The notes under the pieces are model-generated. The model saw only the letters and a program-made list of their open reading frames with translations. It did not search any database and was not told the DNA's origin. Below are positions 51,941-64,000 of a stretch of DNA of 64,000 bases, piece by piece; within the stretch, counting starts at the first letter, position 1; every line of letters begins with the position of its first letter. Origin of the DNA: Apostichopus japonicus (taxonomy: Eukaryota > Echinodermata > Holothuroidea > Aspidochirotida > Stichopodidae); the NCBI RefSeq assembly GCF_037975245.1, contig NC_092561.1, positions 17,301,001 through 17,365,000 on the forward strand. Reading direction: 5' to 3'. The position numbers and the translations under genes were made by a program.

Positions 51941-54557
51941 TTATGGAAACAAACGAATGTATACACTGGTAGATAACCATAGTTCATACAAGTTCAGTAG
52001 ATTTATATATCTTCAGATGTACCCCTATAGGTAGGTTGTACCATAGAGTACCGTATAAGTAAGTCTAAGGTAATGTAAAAAGGTAATTAATAGTCACATC
52101 CTATAAAAACAAACGAATGTACCCCGCCATGGTAGATAACAATAGTACAGGTTTAGTAGATTTATATATATCGTCAGATATACCCCTATAGGTAGGTTGT
52201 ACCATAGAGTACCGTATAAGGAAGTCTAAGGTAATGTAAAAAGGTAATTAATAGTCACATCCTATAAAAACAAACGAATGTACCCCGCCATGGTAGATAA
52301 CAATAGTACAGGTTTAGTAGATTTATATATATCGTCAGATATACCCCTATAGGTAGGTTGTACCATAGAGTACCGTATAAGGAAGTCTTAGGTAATGTTA
52401 AAAGGTAATTTATAGTCACATCCTATAAAAACAAACGAATGTACCCCGCCATGGTAGATACCAATAGTACAGGTTTAGTAGATTTATATATATCGTCAGA
52501 TGTATACCTATAGGTAAGTTGTACCATAGAGTGCCATATAAGGTAGTCTAAGGTAATGTAAAAAGGTAATTTATAGTCACATCCTATAAAAACAAAACGA
52601 CGAATGTACCCCGCCATGGTAGATAACAATAGTACAGGTTTAGTAGATTTATATATATCGTCAGATGTATACCTATAGGTAAGTTGTACCCATAGAGTAA
52701 CATATTAGGTAGTCTAAGGTAATGTTAAAAGGTAATTTATAGTCACATCCTATAAAAACAAAACGACGAATGTACCCCGCCATGGTAGATAACAATAGTA
52801 CAGGTTTAGTAGATTTATATATAACTTCAGATGTATACCTATAGGTAAGTTGTACCATAGAGTGCCATATAAGGTAGTCTAAGGTAATGCAAAAAGGTAA
52901 TTTATAGTCACATCCTATAAAAACAAAACGACGAATGTACCCCGCCATGGTAGATAACAATAGTACAGGTTTAGTAGATTTATATATATCGTCAGATGTA
53001 TACCTATAGGTAACTTGTACCATAGAGTGCCATAAAAGGTAGTCAAAGGTTATGTAAAAAGGTAATTTATAGTCACATCCTATATAAAAACAAACAAATG
53101 TACCCCGCCATGGTAGATAACAATAGTACAGGTTTAGTAGATTTATATATATCGTCAGATGTATACCTATAGGTAAGTTGTACCATAGAGTGCCATATAA
53201 GGTAGTCTAAGGTTATGTAAAAAGGTAATTTATAGTCACATCCTATAAAAACAAAACGACGAATGTACCCCGCCATGGTAGATAACAATAGTACAGGTTT
53301 AGTAGATTTATATATATCGTCAGATGTATACCTATAGGTAAGTTGTACCCATAGAGTAACATATTAGGTAGTCTAAGGTAATGTAAAAAGGTAATTTATA
53401 GTCACATCCTATAAAAACAAAACGACGAATGTACCCCGCCATGGTAGATAACAATAGTACAGGTTTAGTAGATTTATATATATCTTCAGATGTATACCTA
53501 TAGGTAACTTGTACCATAGAGTGCCATATAAGGTAGTCTAAGGTAATGTAAAAAGGTAATTTATAGTCACATCCTATATAAAAACAAACGAATGTACCCC
53601 GCCATGGTAGATAACAATAGTACAGGTTTAGTAGATTTATATATATCGTCAGATATACCCCTATAGGTAGGTTGTACCATAGAGTACCGTATAAGGAAGT
53701 CTAAGGTAATGTAAAAAGGTAATTTATAGTCACATCCTATAAAAACAAACGAATGTACCCCGCCATGGTAGATAACAATAGTACAGGTTTAGTAGATTTA
53801 TATATATCGTCAGATGTATACCTATAGGTAAGTTGTACCCATAGAGTAACATATTAGGTAGTCTAAGGTAATGTAAAAAGGTAATTTATAGTCACATCCT
53901 ATAAAAACAAAACGACGAATGTACCCCGCCATGGTAGATAACAATAGTACAGGTTTAGTAGATTTATATATATCGTCAGATGTATACCTATAGGTAAGTT
54001 GTACCCATAGAGTAACATATTAGGTAGTCTAAGGTAATGTAAAAAGGTAATTTATAGTCACATCCTATAAAAACAAAACGACGAATGTACCCCGCCATTG
54101 TAGATAACAATAGTACAGGTTTAGTAGATTTATATATATCTTCAGATGTATACCTATAGGTAAGTTGTACCATAGAGTGCCATATAAGGTAGTCAAAGGT
54201 TATGTAAAAAGGTAATTTATAGTCACATCCTATATAAAAACAAACGATGTACCCCGCCATGGTAGATAACAATAGTACAGGTTTAGTAGATTTATATATA
54301 TCTTCAGATGTATACCTATAGGTAAGTTGTACCATAGAGTGCCATATAAGGTAGTCTAAGGTAATGTAAAAAGGTAATTTATAGTCACATCCTATAAAAA
54401 CAAAACGACGAATGTACCCCGCCATGGTAGATAACAATAGTACAGGTTTAGTAGATTTATATATATCGTCAGATGTATACCTATAGGTAAGTTGTACCAT
54501 ATAGTAACATATTAGGTAGTCTAAGGTAATGTTAAGAGGTAATATATAGTCACATCG
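51941..54557. repeat. Satellite-like array, unit 161-166 bp, about 16 copies
   Basis: ACCCCGCCATGGTAGATAAC recurs from about 52122 to 54417 at 161-166-bp steps. Each unit also has CCTATAAAAACAAA and GTTTAGTAGATTTATATATA. The first copy (from 51941) is the most diverged. Length variants (AAACGAATG against AAAACGACGAATG) mix along the array. Where the unit is 165 bp a minus-strand frame stays open (up to 244 codons, repeating YRYTSDDIYKSTKPVLLLST), which follows from the period. Confidence 0.95.
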
Positions 54558-54559
54558 AT

Positions 54560-55610
54560 AGGCAGTTAAGGTATAATATATTAGGTCATGTTCCTTTATA
54601 TACGGTATGAAGTAGAAAAATGGAAAGATAAATGAACGTAGGGTTACCATTTCTGGTTCCTCATATTTGTGATCCCCATGTAAAATTTCTACATATTTTA
54701 ACAACACCAAATCTACCATCACATTAAGTGCCTTCCTAAAAAAGTTTGCTCAACCTCGAATATACATTATGTTCGCGGGGTTTCCATTAAATTTACTTCA
54801 TAATAAATAGGCCAAATTTTAATAGCCTTTTATAAAACGCATAGAAAACAAAGAGCTCAAAGACACAATGAAATAATAAGCTTGCGGTCGGAACTATTTT
54901 ACCTCCTTTTCCCACACAATACCAACAGCCCTATACGCTTACGTACTGTACATGCTTTGTTCAGATATATTTCAATTTTGGTAATCTTTTCATCTTTTGT
55001 TAAAGAAGCCAAATACACCGTTAACAACAATACACCATATGTGGTTACCCATTATTAATCTATACCAACTTTGTTTGTTTTCCTCTGCCAAAACCACCGT
55101 GGATCATAACGACTCATTCTCAACTGTAAAAAGGTAAAGGGGGGTGTTGCTAACTAAAACAATGAACAGCAGAGAGGGAAAAGGAGTAACCTAATTATCG
55201 GAACGCAGAGTATATCTCTCTTTACCATACATTATCTTCAACTTAACTAGTTTGCATAGAATTTTCCATCTTAAGGTAATGGTATAATCAGTGCATTTGG
55301 TATCGGGCTTGTCGACCAAATCTACAATTTGGACAATTTGACACAAATAAAACCCAAAATGCTCACGAAATGTAACGAATGACCCCTGTCCATCGTCCAA
55401 ATTTTGAGTTGGCGCAACTTAGAGCATCAAATCTATACGATACAGAAAATAGACTTCTGCTTGTTAGTATAACCAGAACTAGCTGTTACAATAACACTAT
55501 GACATGCTAACACAGGTCAGTCTACTGTACGTGGTTATACACACCTCCATCAAAAACAATAGAGTTCTTGTACTCAATGTTATGAATCAACACACCAAGT
55601 ATTACAAAAC
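54560..55610. other. Intergenic, nothing recognised
   Basis: AT-rich unique sequence. A minus-strand frame at 55191-55400 has no similarity that I recognise. Confidence 0.35.
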
Positions 55611-55614
55611 CAAA

Positions 55615-57000
55615 CCAAATCTCTAATAACTTCGCATATTAAGGTTGCAGAGGAGTCCACTTATGGACAATTTAGATTGGAATATGCCCACGAAACTTCA
55701 AAGAATCAACTTGAAAGAAGCTAATACAGGTCACTGGAGATCAACCTGAGGTCAAAGGTCACCCAAATGTAGGTCGACTATTGTATTACAATAGCGTAAC
55801 TCCCAACCTTGATGGATATTTGGTTCTCAAAGTTATTGCAAAAATACTAGTTTTTGACCCCTAATTGACCTTTTTTGACCTTGCATCATATAACCGTTAT
55901 GTTTGGAAACGACCCTTTACCCCATTCACAACTAGTCCCAAAATATCAACCATGTCGGACCCTGTCAGTGGTAGTTTCACAAGTTATTGAGAAAAAAACA
56001 CATTTTGACCCATAAATGACCTTTGGGGACCTTGGATCACATCACTGATATTTTGGAAAATGTACCCCTACTTTATTCACAACTTGTCCTAATATACCAG
56101 CCATGTGAGACTTCGTGACTAGAAGTTGTTGCAAAAATTAGCATAAGCTGGCAGTTTTTTGCACATAATTAACCTTGAATGACCTTGGATGACCTGAAGG
56201 TTTTTATCAAAAATGTTTCTCTTGATGAGGTGCACTCTGTCCTAAAGTTTGTTTGCTAGAAAGGTATCAAAACCAACCTTTGGCCTCTCATAACTTGAGA
56301 ACTGGGTGTCCGATTGAAGCGGGAGTTGGTTTCCTATGTATAGCACAAAGAGCTCTATCATATATCAACATATTGACAAACTTTTTTTTGTTTTGCACCG
56401 TATCTCCTAAAATGAGCATATTTTTCAAGATTTGACCTTTGACCTTTTGACCGCGCGGTCAGATGTAGTTTGACACGCTGATTCCAAAAAACAACATGAC
56501 AAGTCTGTGCGACCATCTTAACTGTATTTATTAAAAAACAAAAAAAAATTGACCTCTGATAACTTCGCACACGAAGGTCGCACAGGGGTCAACTATGGAC
56601 CATTTTGATCGGAAGGTACCTTTGAGATCCGATTATGGCCACGAAAATTCAAAGAACCAAAAAACTGATAATGGTCACCGGAGGTCAACCTGAGGTCAAA
56701 GGTCACCTAGATGCGGGTCGCTTCCTGGATTACAATAGCGTAACTCCCAACCTTGACGGACATTTGGTTCTCAAGTTACTGCAAAAATACTAGTTTTTGA
56801 CCCCTGATTGACCTTTGTTGACCTTGGATCACATGACCGTTATGTTTTGAAATGATCCCTTACCCCATTCACAACTAATCCCAAAATATCAACCATGTCG
56901 GACCCTGTCAATGGGAGTTATTGCTTGTTTTAATATTTTGGTTTTTGGCCTCTAACTGACCTTTGGTGACCTTCACTGGCACCAAAAAAAATAGGGCACA
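55615..57000. repeat. Dispersed repeat in two direct copies, rich in TGACCT/AGGTCA
   Basis: About 400 bp starting near 55620 recur from about 56550: CTTCGCA, then GAGGTCAACCTGAGGTCAAA, then CAATAGCGTAACTCCCAACC, then CAACCATGTCGGACCCTGTC. The segment between is related (TTGACC- and GACCTTGGATCAC-rich). Three perfect AGGTCAAAGGTCA direct repeats lie at 55749-55761, 56433-56445 (inverted) and 56693-56705. No coding frame. Confidence 0.8.
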
Positions 57001-57383
57001 TCTACTCAATGTGGTACTCATATACACCAAATATTAGATTGGTCCAAGCTTCCCTACTTGAGATACCGTGTTTACAAGCCAGGCGTCACACACACACACC
57101 CACACATGTTTGTATTACATTCAGACCGAGGTCCCCATTGTATTTTCCTTTGTTCAAATCCACGTACCCTAACCTTAACAATACCCCATACAATAGAATA
57201 CTTCTGAGGACGTGGTGATTCTTTGGAAATCACAACCGAGGACCTGGAATTCTTTTGTTCAAGTCCTCGGTCAGATAGAAAAACAAACGCACCTTACCAA
57301 GTGTAAAGACCTATTCATGCGTTACTCAGCGTTACCCATAAAACCTGAAAGTACCATTGAAGTGGTTGTTATTGTTCCAAATA

Positions 57384-57465
57384 TGTGCAAAGCGTACAAG
57401 AAAATTTTTGGTTTTACAAACCCCCCAGATGGCCGGAAACGGCCCTTCCCGAGTGTTCACTCTGG
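57384..57465 (+). mobile_element. hAT subterminal fragment
   Basis: GCGTACAAGAAAATTTTTGG then AGATGGCCGGAAACGGCCCT matches the subterminal segment of the elements at 6543 and 8548. It lies about 250 bp from the transposase remnant and may be one end of that element. Confidence 0.55.
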
Positions 57466-57719
57466 TTCCCTGGCCTCTTGCTAACTTGAGACACCTCATT
57501 CAATATCACTTTTAAACCCCAAAAACAAACAATTTAAAAAAGGACGTAATTCAATTCTACAAAATGTATTTAAAATTAGCAAGGTACATGTACAGAGTAG
57601 TCTTACTTTTCAACTTCTGATACTTGTAGATACAAAGATAGGCCAGAAATGTCTTTGATACAACTATAGCCAGTAATTGTCTTTGATACAACTGTGGCAA
57701 GTAAATGTTTAAGTTATCA

Positions 57720-59025
57720 TAATAAGAGAAAGCGAGAGCTATCCGACGATTGCCATCTAATGCAAATTTCTTCAGCACAGAATCAACGTCCATTGCAAAG
57801 TCTCTGTTGATGTGCATGAGTGCCAAACCGCTGAGTCTCTCTTCATTCATTGTAGAACGGAGGCAGTTTTTTATTCTGCGCATTGCGCTGAAAGCAAGGG
57901 CGGCGGAAGTACTTTTAATCTGGGGGGCACCGACGTCGAAGGGCACTTTGCAGAAATTCGATTGGACTGATGCAGCCTGATATTTAGTACCCTTTATAAC
58001 TCTTATTATAGTATCTTTTTTGCGTATACACATCACTCCATCAAAGGCCCCCCCCCCCAACCCTCAGGGAAAAAATGCATACTATATATCACTGCAATAT
58101 CCAACATGTGCAAATTGGGAAACAAGGAACAAGTTTTCTTTCGAGACAAAATGAGGTGAAATCATTATAAAGTCCCTGCACACGCGATCGATACATGCAT
58201 GAAAGCAAATGAAATATGTCAAAATACGAATAGATGGGGTAGGTTATGGGATATTAAAACTATACTCATTATTCATAGTAGGCTATAAATGGCTTCTGCA
58301 TATAAAGAAGTCACAATGTAATATAGCAATGCATTTTTGGATATACATTATGATTTTTTTTTAATTTAAATATGCATAATGGCAATCACCATAGTGTTAG
58401 AAGCAGTTGCGGACCTAGGGGGTATTGATCAGGGGGGGGGGAGAATATTCTGCAGGGGCGCTTTCGACATCATCTAAGCGGAGCGCCATCACAGGTTGGT
58501 GCGGAGCGTGCAGAAATTTTGTGAGTAAAGATACTCCCTAGATCGCCGGAAATGACCCTTTCCGGGCCTTGCTAATTTGCAGATAAACGAAAAATAAATA
58601 AGTGTCATCGCCATTTCAGAAAATTACACCAACCAAATGTGACAAATGTCAACAGGTAGATGAGAGCGTAATAAAAAAGTCAATAATCGCGAATAAGTAA
58701 AAAGTGGGGGGGGGGGGCATTCCCCCCCCCCTTTGACTGTATAGACGCTCCGCCTCTGGTAGTAGCATTTTTGATCACGGAACAACGTACTGTAGAATGC
58801 TCTCCGCTGCAACTAACGCAACAATAAATTCGAACTTCAGGATTGAGCAACAGAAGGCACGAGCTTTAGAATCACTATTTAGCTCTAGTTCGGCCAAAGC
58901 ATCAACAACGACGTCAAAGATGATTTAAAAGTGAACAATGCATCAGTTCGACTGCTCCATCTAGTTTCACAGAGGGTTCTAAGTTTCCTGCAATTTCCTG
59001 AACAGTGCCCATCATAAAATTTCTA
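57720..59025 (-). pseudogene. Decayed hAT transposase (ZMYM1/DUF4371-like)
   Basis: Minus strand. At about 58995-58925 the frame reads LCETRWSSRTDALFTFKSSL, then after a frameshift DVVVDALAELELNSDSKARA with FEFIVALVAAESIL to about 58770. A MITE follows at 58758-58404. At about 57915-57730 a frame reads FSAMRRIKNCLRSTMNEERL then SGLALMHI, the C-terminal dimerisation signature of this group. Frameshifts, stops and the insertion show it is dead. The N-terminal zinc finger and DDE start were not recognised. Confidence 0.8.
58404..58758. mobile_element. hAT-type MITE inside the transposase remnant
   Basis: Left end CAGTTGCGGACC and right end GCTCCGCCTCTG are imperfect inverted repeats. TAGAAG against TAGTAG may be a decayed target duplication. 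The interior has the shared AAGCGGAGCGCCATC segment and G/C runs. Confidence 0.5.
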
Positions 59026-59604
59026 ATTTGGTACTTGCTAATTTCCCCCCTTGCTTATCTGCCTTTTAAGAATTGCTGTTTTATTTTTTGGACAATTTTT
59101 AAAATCGTCAGATGAAATGTAGGCTCAACCCTAGTGAGGGTTAGTATTCACAATTTGATAAAAATGACGCCGATGTAGGACATCGTGAATGTACCCAAGA
59201 GAAGCTGGTATCGCAAAGGCTGTTTTGGAACTTGGAACGGCGATCGTGACAACAACAGGCAACAAAAGGCTGCATCTCTATCAAGCCTGTAAATCAACGA
59301 TAGGCTTATTTGACTGTGGAATGTTTCTCAACTGAAAAATTATCTGCGTAAATGGGTTCTAATCTAGATTTAAAAAAAACCCGACAAGATCGGATCCTAG
59401 CTTTTCTTCGGCGGGTAGAGTGTTGAATGAAACGGTACGCGATAGAAATGACAGCCTAGATGACAGAAGAATAGGTCACCTAATTTAGCCATATTCTTGC
59501 TTCGTTCATTTCAATAGTTTTTCATGTCTAGACTCTTAAACTCGTCCAGCAAGCTTATGGATTTGAATTATGGGTGTTTAAAAAAAAGATAACTTGGCCA
59601 AAAA

Positions 59605-59695
59605 AGTGTAGGCCCGGGCCTACAGTGCTACATACTGGCTAAAACGTGTAGGCCCGGGCCTACAGTGCTACATACTGGCTACGCCCCTGTATAGA
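59605..59695. repeat. 41-bp tandem duplication with a 16-bp palindrome, ending in a hAT tip
   Basis: GTAGGCCCGGGCCTAC, a perfect palindrome, occurs twice in 41-bp repeats followed by AGTGCTACATACTGGCTA. The second repeat ends in CTGGCTACGCCCCTG, a hAT-type right tip at about 59693, which may be the 5'-side end of the transposase element. Confidence 0.7.
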
Positions 59696-59699
59696 ACAT

Positions 59700-62600
59700 G
59701 ATATAATAATGTGATGAGCATCTGTTTTTTGTACTTTATTCTCCGTTTTAAAGCCCACCAAAGTTGGCAGATAATGTGATGATCCACTAAAAGTAATGTC
59801 CAACGATCTAACATTTGTATCATCATTTCACAATTACTCATTGTGTCTTCATTCTGTCCTTTCCCTCTTCAACTCCAAACCAAACTCCTAACCACACACG
59901 CGACCACCAGCTTACCGTTCCTCTGCCAAGGGCAATTTGGAATCTATGCGTTGGTAATTCCGTGTGCATGTGTCAGCATAGATGCGTGTGGTCATGACAC
60001 CTTGGCTTGTAAAGAATATAACTCAAAATATGCACACGTTGGTTTAAGTACATGTTATGTGTGTGGTTCCACGTGAGCGAACAGGATAACCCTATCTGTA
60101 ACAATCGAATGTCAGTTGAAGTCAACGTCTTGCAAACACTATGACCCCAAAGCGACGTTTGCATGGGCTCATGTTTGGCATATTGATCCACATTGTTACT
60201 AAGTAACACCCTACTGAACTCTGGCAAGTTTGTTACTACAATAGCTAGGAAAGTAGAGCCTCGATAAATTCATACGTTATATGTAAATACACCTTAATAC
60301 TGAATACACGAAACCTGCAGTTTTTCTTCGAAGTCAAGTGTCTGGGATTTTTTTTAACGTCACGAAGGGTCAAAGTGTGACAATCTTTTAAAAAAAAACA
60401 AAGCTGAAGAGAACTTCGTTAGTGTGCAGATTCACATTTGTGAGTTTCAGAACTATTGTTATCTAAAGGTCAACTGTCTTTAGATGCAAAATGAAATGAA
60501 TTATCATGTTGACAGTGTCACATTAATTGTTCACATAATAGTCTGACTCGGAATCACTACTATTGGATATCCATATTTTTAAGCCTTATAAAGAAATCCA
60601 ATGAATTATAAATTATTCAAATATAGGTATTAGGGTTGAACACGGGAGGTAATTGCATTGGGTCATGTCCGTGACATATATACTGAGAAAAAAAAAGAGG
60701 AAAATAAGTCCACAGAAAGTTAGCTTTGAATATTTTAATGATGGAACGTATTGCAACACAAATAGTGATCGCTATGGATTTCTGTCTGAATATTCTAATT
60801 CGTCTTATAGCGACGAGTTTAATGCAGAAATATAAACAAACAGCAATTAATACAAAATTTTGGTAAATTTTGTATCCAAAGTTGCTTTTCATATTGGCAA
60901 GGAATCACTATAGTAACTGATTTGACTTTCTGGTAAACACCTTAATTGATGTGATCCAATATATGCTTATAAGGCTGGCAAACCTAAAGCGGTATCTTGG
61001 ATCAGTATCTAACTAATTGGATAGGATTCATATACATAGCGTGTAGAAGAAACGTATACAGCAACACTAAAATATAGTTTCATCATTAATGATGTGGTGG
61101 GCTTAAAGAGAATTTATAGAAATTTCAATAACTCAGCGATGGTTTGTTATAATTGATCATGGAAGGCAGATCTGGATTTAATTTTACCTTAATATGCCAC
61201 CATTGATATACAGAAACATTTAACCTATTTTATTTATTTTATTCCATTTATTTCTGAGAAACCGGTACTCTGAAATAACAAACATAGATAAGATAATCCA
61301 CGGCTGTTTGATTTAGATTGCTAACTGTATCTTACACTCCTCGCTCGCAGTAAGTAAATATCATCTAAGACTTGTTAAACTCAGGAATTCGCCTCACCTT
61401 TCCATGAATAAACTTCAATATTCAAGGCTTTCAAGATCTAAAAATTTGTAATCAATAATCTTGTATTATTTAGGTCAAGAAAGTTTTTTCCGGTTACAAG
61501 ACCAATACAATGTTAATACGTAATTGTATGTAATAAGTGATCATGGAGGGCAGGGCTGGATTTAATTTTACCTAAATATGCCACCATTGATACAGAAACA
61601 TTTAAATCGTTTGAAATTTTTCTGTGGACTCATTTTCCTTCTCAGTATAACCACTTTATAAAGATTGTATCGCAATAGAAACTTTGGAGGCCCCTTATTT
61701 GGGCTTCCAGGTTGTCGCTCCTGATAAACCGGGGGATGAGTAAAAGATAATGGAACAATCATTTGCTTGTTGATAATCTTGCCTTTGTTTCCGATAGCTT
61801 GCAAACCGGTATCAGTTAACTTCCTTATTATGTTCTGACCCTCCATCTTGTTTCGAGATATTATAAGACTAGATGACAGAACATTGTGTCATATTCAATA
61901 TTCAAACTTGACCTTCAAACATTAAATCAGACACGTGATTTCCTACAGTTTTTTTTTTCAATGTTATTAAACATGCCTATTTTATTTTTGTGTGTGTGCA
62001 TGTATCTTTGTTGTGTGAGTACTTTAGTTATGCAAGAAAGAGGATGTAAATAGCTGGTTAACTATAGTAGCTGGAGAATGCTAACAGAATAATTGCCCCA
62101 CGGAGGATTAGCCTTCATCTTATTCCAACATTGCTGGTGCTGAGGGTCTTGTGCTCCCCCCCCCCCCCCCCCTCTTGGAAAAGAGCAGAATTTTAGAGCT
62201 TAAGATGAAATGGAATGGAATATGTTCTGAAATATTTAACGAAGGTCGCTTAATTGGCGGCCCTGATATTCCTGGAACCACGTGACCGTCTCCTTGTTTC
62301 TGTGTAATGAACGAAAAAAGGACGCAGTGTGAGGTCATAAACCCTCAGAACCCCACTTATTACGTCATTACACTAAACTTTTCAACGGGGTCAATTTCCG
62401 TTGCGTCAAATGAGTACTTTGAACAAAACCACAAGTAAACTGTCCCTAACGATCGATGGACAGTCAGCATTGTTTCCTAAGTCATTCTCGTCCGGGCTAC
62501 GTCTCTTCTTCATGGCACATTTCATTTTTAATATCCAGTATCCCGAGAAGGTTATTATATTGCTGTATGATCATATGCATATATATATATATGCATATTG

Positions 62601-63320
62601 ATCATTTTGGTTGATCTATATAAAATATACTAGTCTTACAGTCTATCATAAGCTGGAAAATGGATTTATGCCAGTTACTGTTTATGGAATGTTTAGGGGC
62701 ATTTGATACTCAAGTACGGATAAAAAGAGTCACATTAGTCTAAATACATCATTGTTTCATATATTGATAAAGTATGGCTCATGTGATAATTTTATACATA
62801 ATTTGGTAGATTGTTTGACAATCTTTGTATGAACAAGCTTACCCCCACCAAATAATCAGGACCCAAATACTTCCTTAGAAAGTAATGATTTTGAGTATGA
62901 CATCTTTCATATTTTGCATGAAGCTGAAGCTCAATGGATTATGCTCTTGAAATTATATCCAGAATAAAGGTAAAATGGTACCTTCATGTCAATCAGTGAT
63001 GTTTTTGCCACTTAATATTAGGCTGTATTGGCCCTAAATATTTTTACCTCACATTTACCTCCTTTGGCACATTCAATCATGTTGTGTGTTCCTTTTCAAT
63101 GTCTGAGAAAAATTTGGAGAGTAAAGACCTACGGGAAAGTACTTTTTGAAAACTTCTAGCAACTATCGCGTGCTATGATTTGGGGCCTATACAGACTACC
63201 TTTAAGTGTTTGCTAGCTGTTATCAGTTGTATTCTGTACAGGCTGTATTCTAAACAGATACTGCTTTTGGTACGCATACAGAGTTTAAAATAAACAGATA
63301 AATAGTATTTACCATGCTTT
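59700..63320. other. Intergenic with minor repeats, no gene recognised
   Basis: AT-rich. Contains a direct repeat pair at 61146-61225 and 61536-61605 (GATTTAATTTTACCT and ATATGCCACCATTGAT), an inverted pair at about 60677-60720 and 61610-61655, an AT palindrome around 62574-62605 and homopolymer runs near 62155. Open frames are short and unlike known proteins. Confidence 0.45.
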
Positions 63321-63510
63321 CAGGGACCGTGAAGAAAAAGTGGGGGAGGGGCGGGGATTAATCATGGATTGGCCCGGTGGTTTCACAACATACTTCTATC
63401 AATTGTTTAAGAAAAATAACGGCCCACTTATTGGTGACAAGGAACCCAAAATTACCATAGCAAAAAAGTGGGGGAGGGGGGGCTCAAGCACCCCCTCTAT
63501 ACGGTCCCTG
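63321..63510. mobile_element. 190-bp hAT-type MITE, 5-bp target duplication
   Basis: CAGGGACCGT and ACGGTCCCTG are perfect inverted termini. GCTTT abuts both ends (63316-63320 and 63511-63515). A GTGGGGGAGGGG run occurs near each end. Confidence 0.82.
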
Positions 63511-63515
63511 GCTTT

Positions 63516-64000
63516 ACAGTAAATTGCCCATCATGGGTGAGCAAGAAGTTGTTTTACCTTTCATGCATAAGCCAAAGCAGTAAATACACTTGACATTATC
63601 ACATTATACGCATACTGTCAGCTGGCATTCCTGTCTCTGTCAGTCTCGCACTCGCACTCAAAAAACATTGATAGGACCTTAGTTGATGAAAGCAAACACT
63701 TATTCCTTGTTGCTGCCCTGATAAACCATATATTGAGCTTGTGAGCCTTCAATTGAAAACTACAGAAATTGTCATCCAGTCCACCATTCAATTTCAAACA
63801 GTTAATATTCTGCACCAAATTCAGTACATGCAATGTAGTCTTGGTTTTGTACAAAATTACTCCTCAGTATTTCCATTTCTTATAATGATTATACAAGGTC
63901 AAAACTTATTTAAAATGAAGCAATGACAGTGTATGAACAACATGTTCATTATACACTGTCATCTGCAGATGTAGCATGAAAATGTAGTTTTTCCATTGCA
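63516..64000. other. Right-edge sequence, nothing recognised
   Basis: No gene. An imperfect hairpin lies at about 63922-63964 (ATGACAGTGTAT mirrored by ATACACTGTCAT). Confidence 0.35.

Noticed and set aside
53988-54722. 244-codon minus-strand frame in the satellite as a protein
   Set aside because: The frame is a run of 165-bp satellite units; identical peptides repeat with the unit and other units break the frame.

Overview
This is nuclear DNA from an animal, most likely a marine invertebrate deuterostome (echinoderm-like). That placement is inference. It rests on intron-rich genes with GT-AG splicing, an intronless TRIM gene with a C-terminal propeller, tRNA-headed SINEs with an ATT tail, a foldback transposon resembling sea-urchin TU elements, and very many hAT-type non-autonomous elements. 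No operons or prokaryotic signals are present.

Layout. (1) 1-2019, minus strand: 5' part of an uninterrupted TRIM-family gene (RING, two B-boxes, coiled coil, start of a beta-propeller) that runs off the left edge. (2) 2020-13160: intergenic DNA with a foldback element (4368-5493), three hAT elements nested in one another (6233-8038), a five-copy 180-bp repeat and element fragments. (3) 13174-35225, plus strand: a complete CIP2A orthologue in 20 coding exons (2646 nt, 881 residues). Every exon junction keeps phase, and conserved blocks align with the vertebrate protein almost without gaps. Intron 10 has the signals of a minor-spliceosome AT-AC (U12) intron. (4) 35181-37800: about 25 tandem copies of a 105-bp unit built from the end of the last CIP2A coding exon. 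(5) 38824-42535, minus strand and convergent with CIP2A: the 3' five exons of an alkaline ceramidase (ACER3-like) gene. One coding exon is split by a 631-bp hAT element with a perfect 8-bp target duplication, so this allele looks broken. (6) 43000-55000: minisatellites, a 1084-bp tandem duplication, a 2.2-kb relative of the element in the ceramidase gene, another hAT element and a 161-166-bp satellite. (7) 55600-64000: a dispersed repeat rich in TGACCT half-sites, a decayed hAT transposase and small MITEs. No further gene was recognised.

The main pattern is in CIP2A. At least six tandem arrays touch or lie within about 100 bp of its exons, and three of them have copied exon edges: a splice donor with half an exon, a splice acceptor with the first codons, and the stop-codon end of the last exon. 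The second theme is hAT activity: elements with 5-, 6- and 8-bp target duplications, nested insertions, one exon disruption, and a family whose internal minisatellite has grown from 3 to 16 copies.
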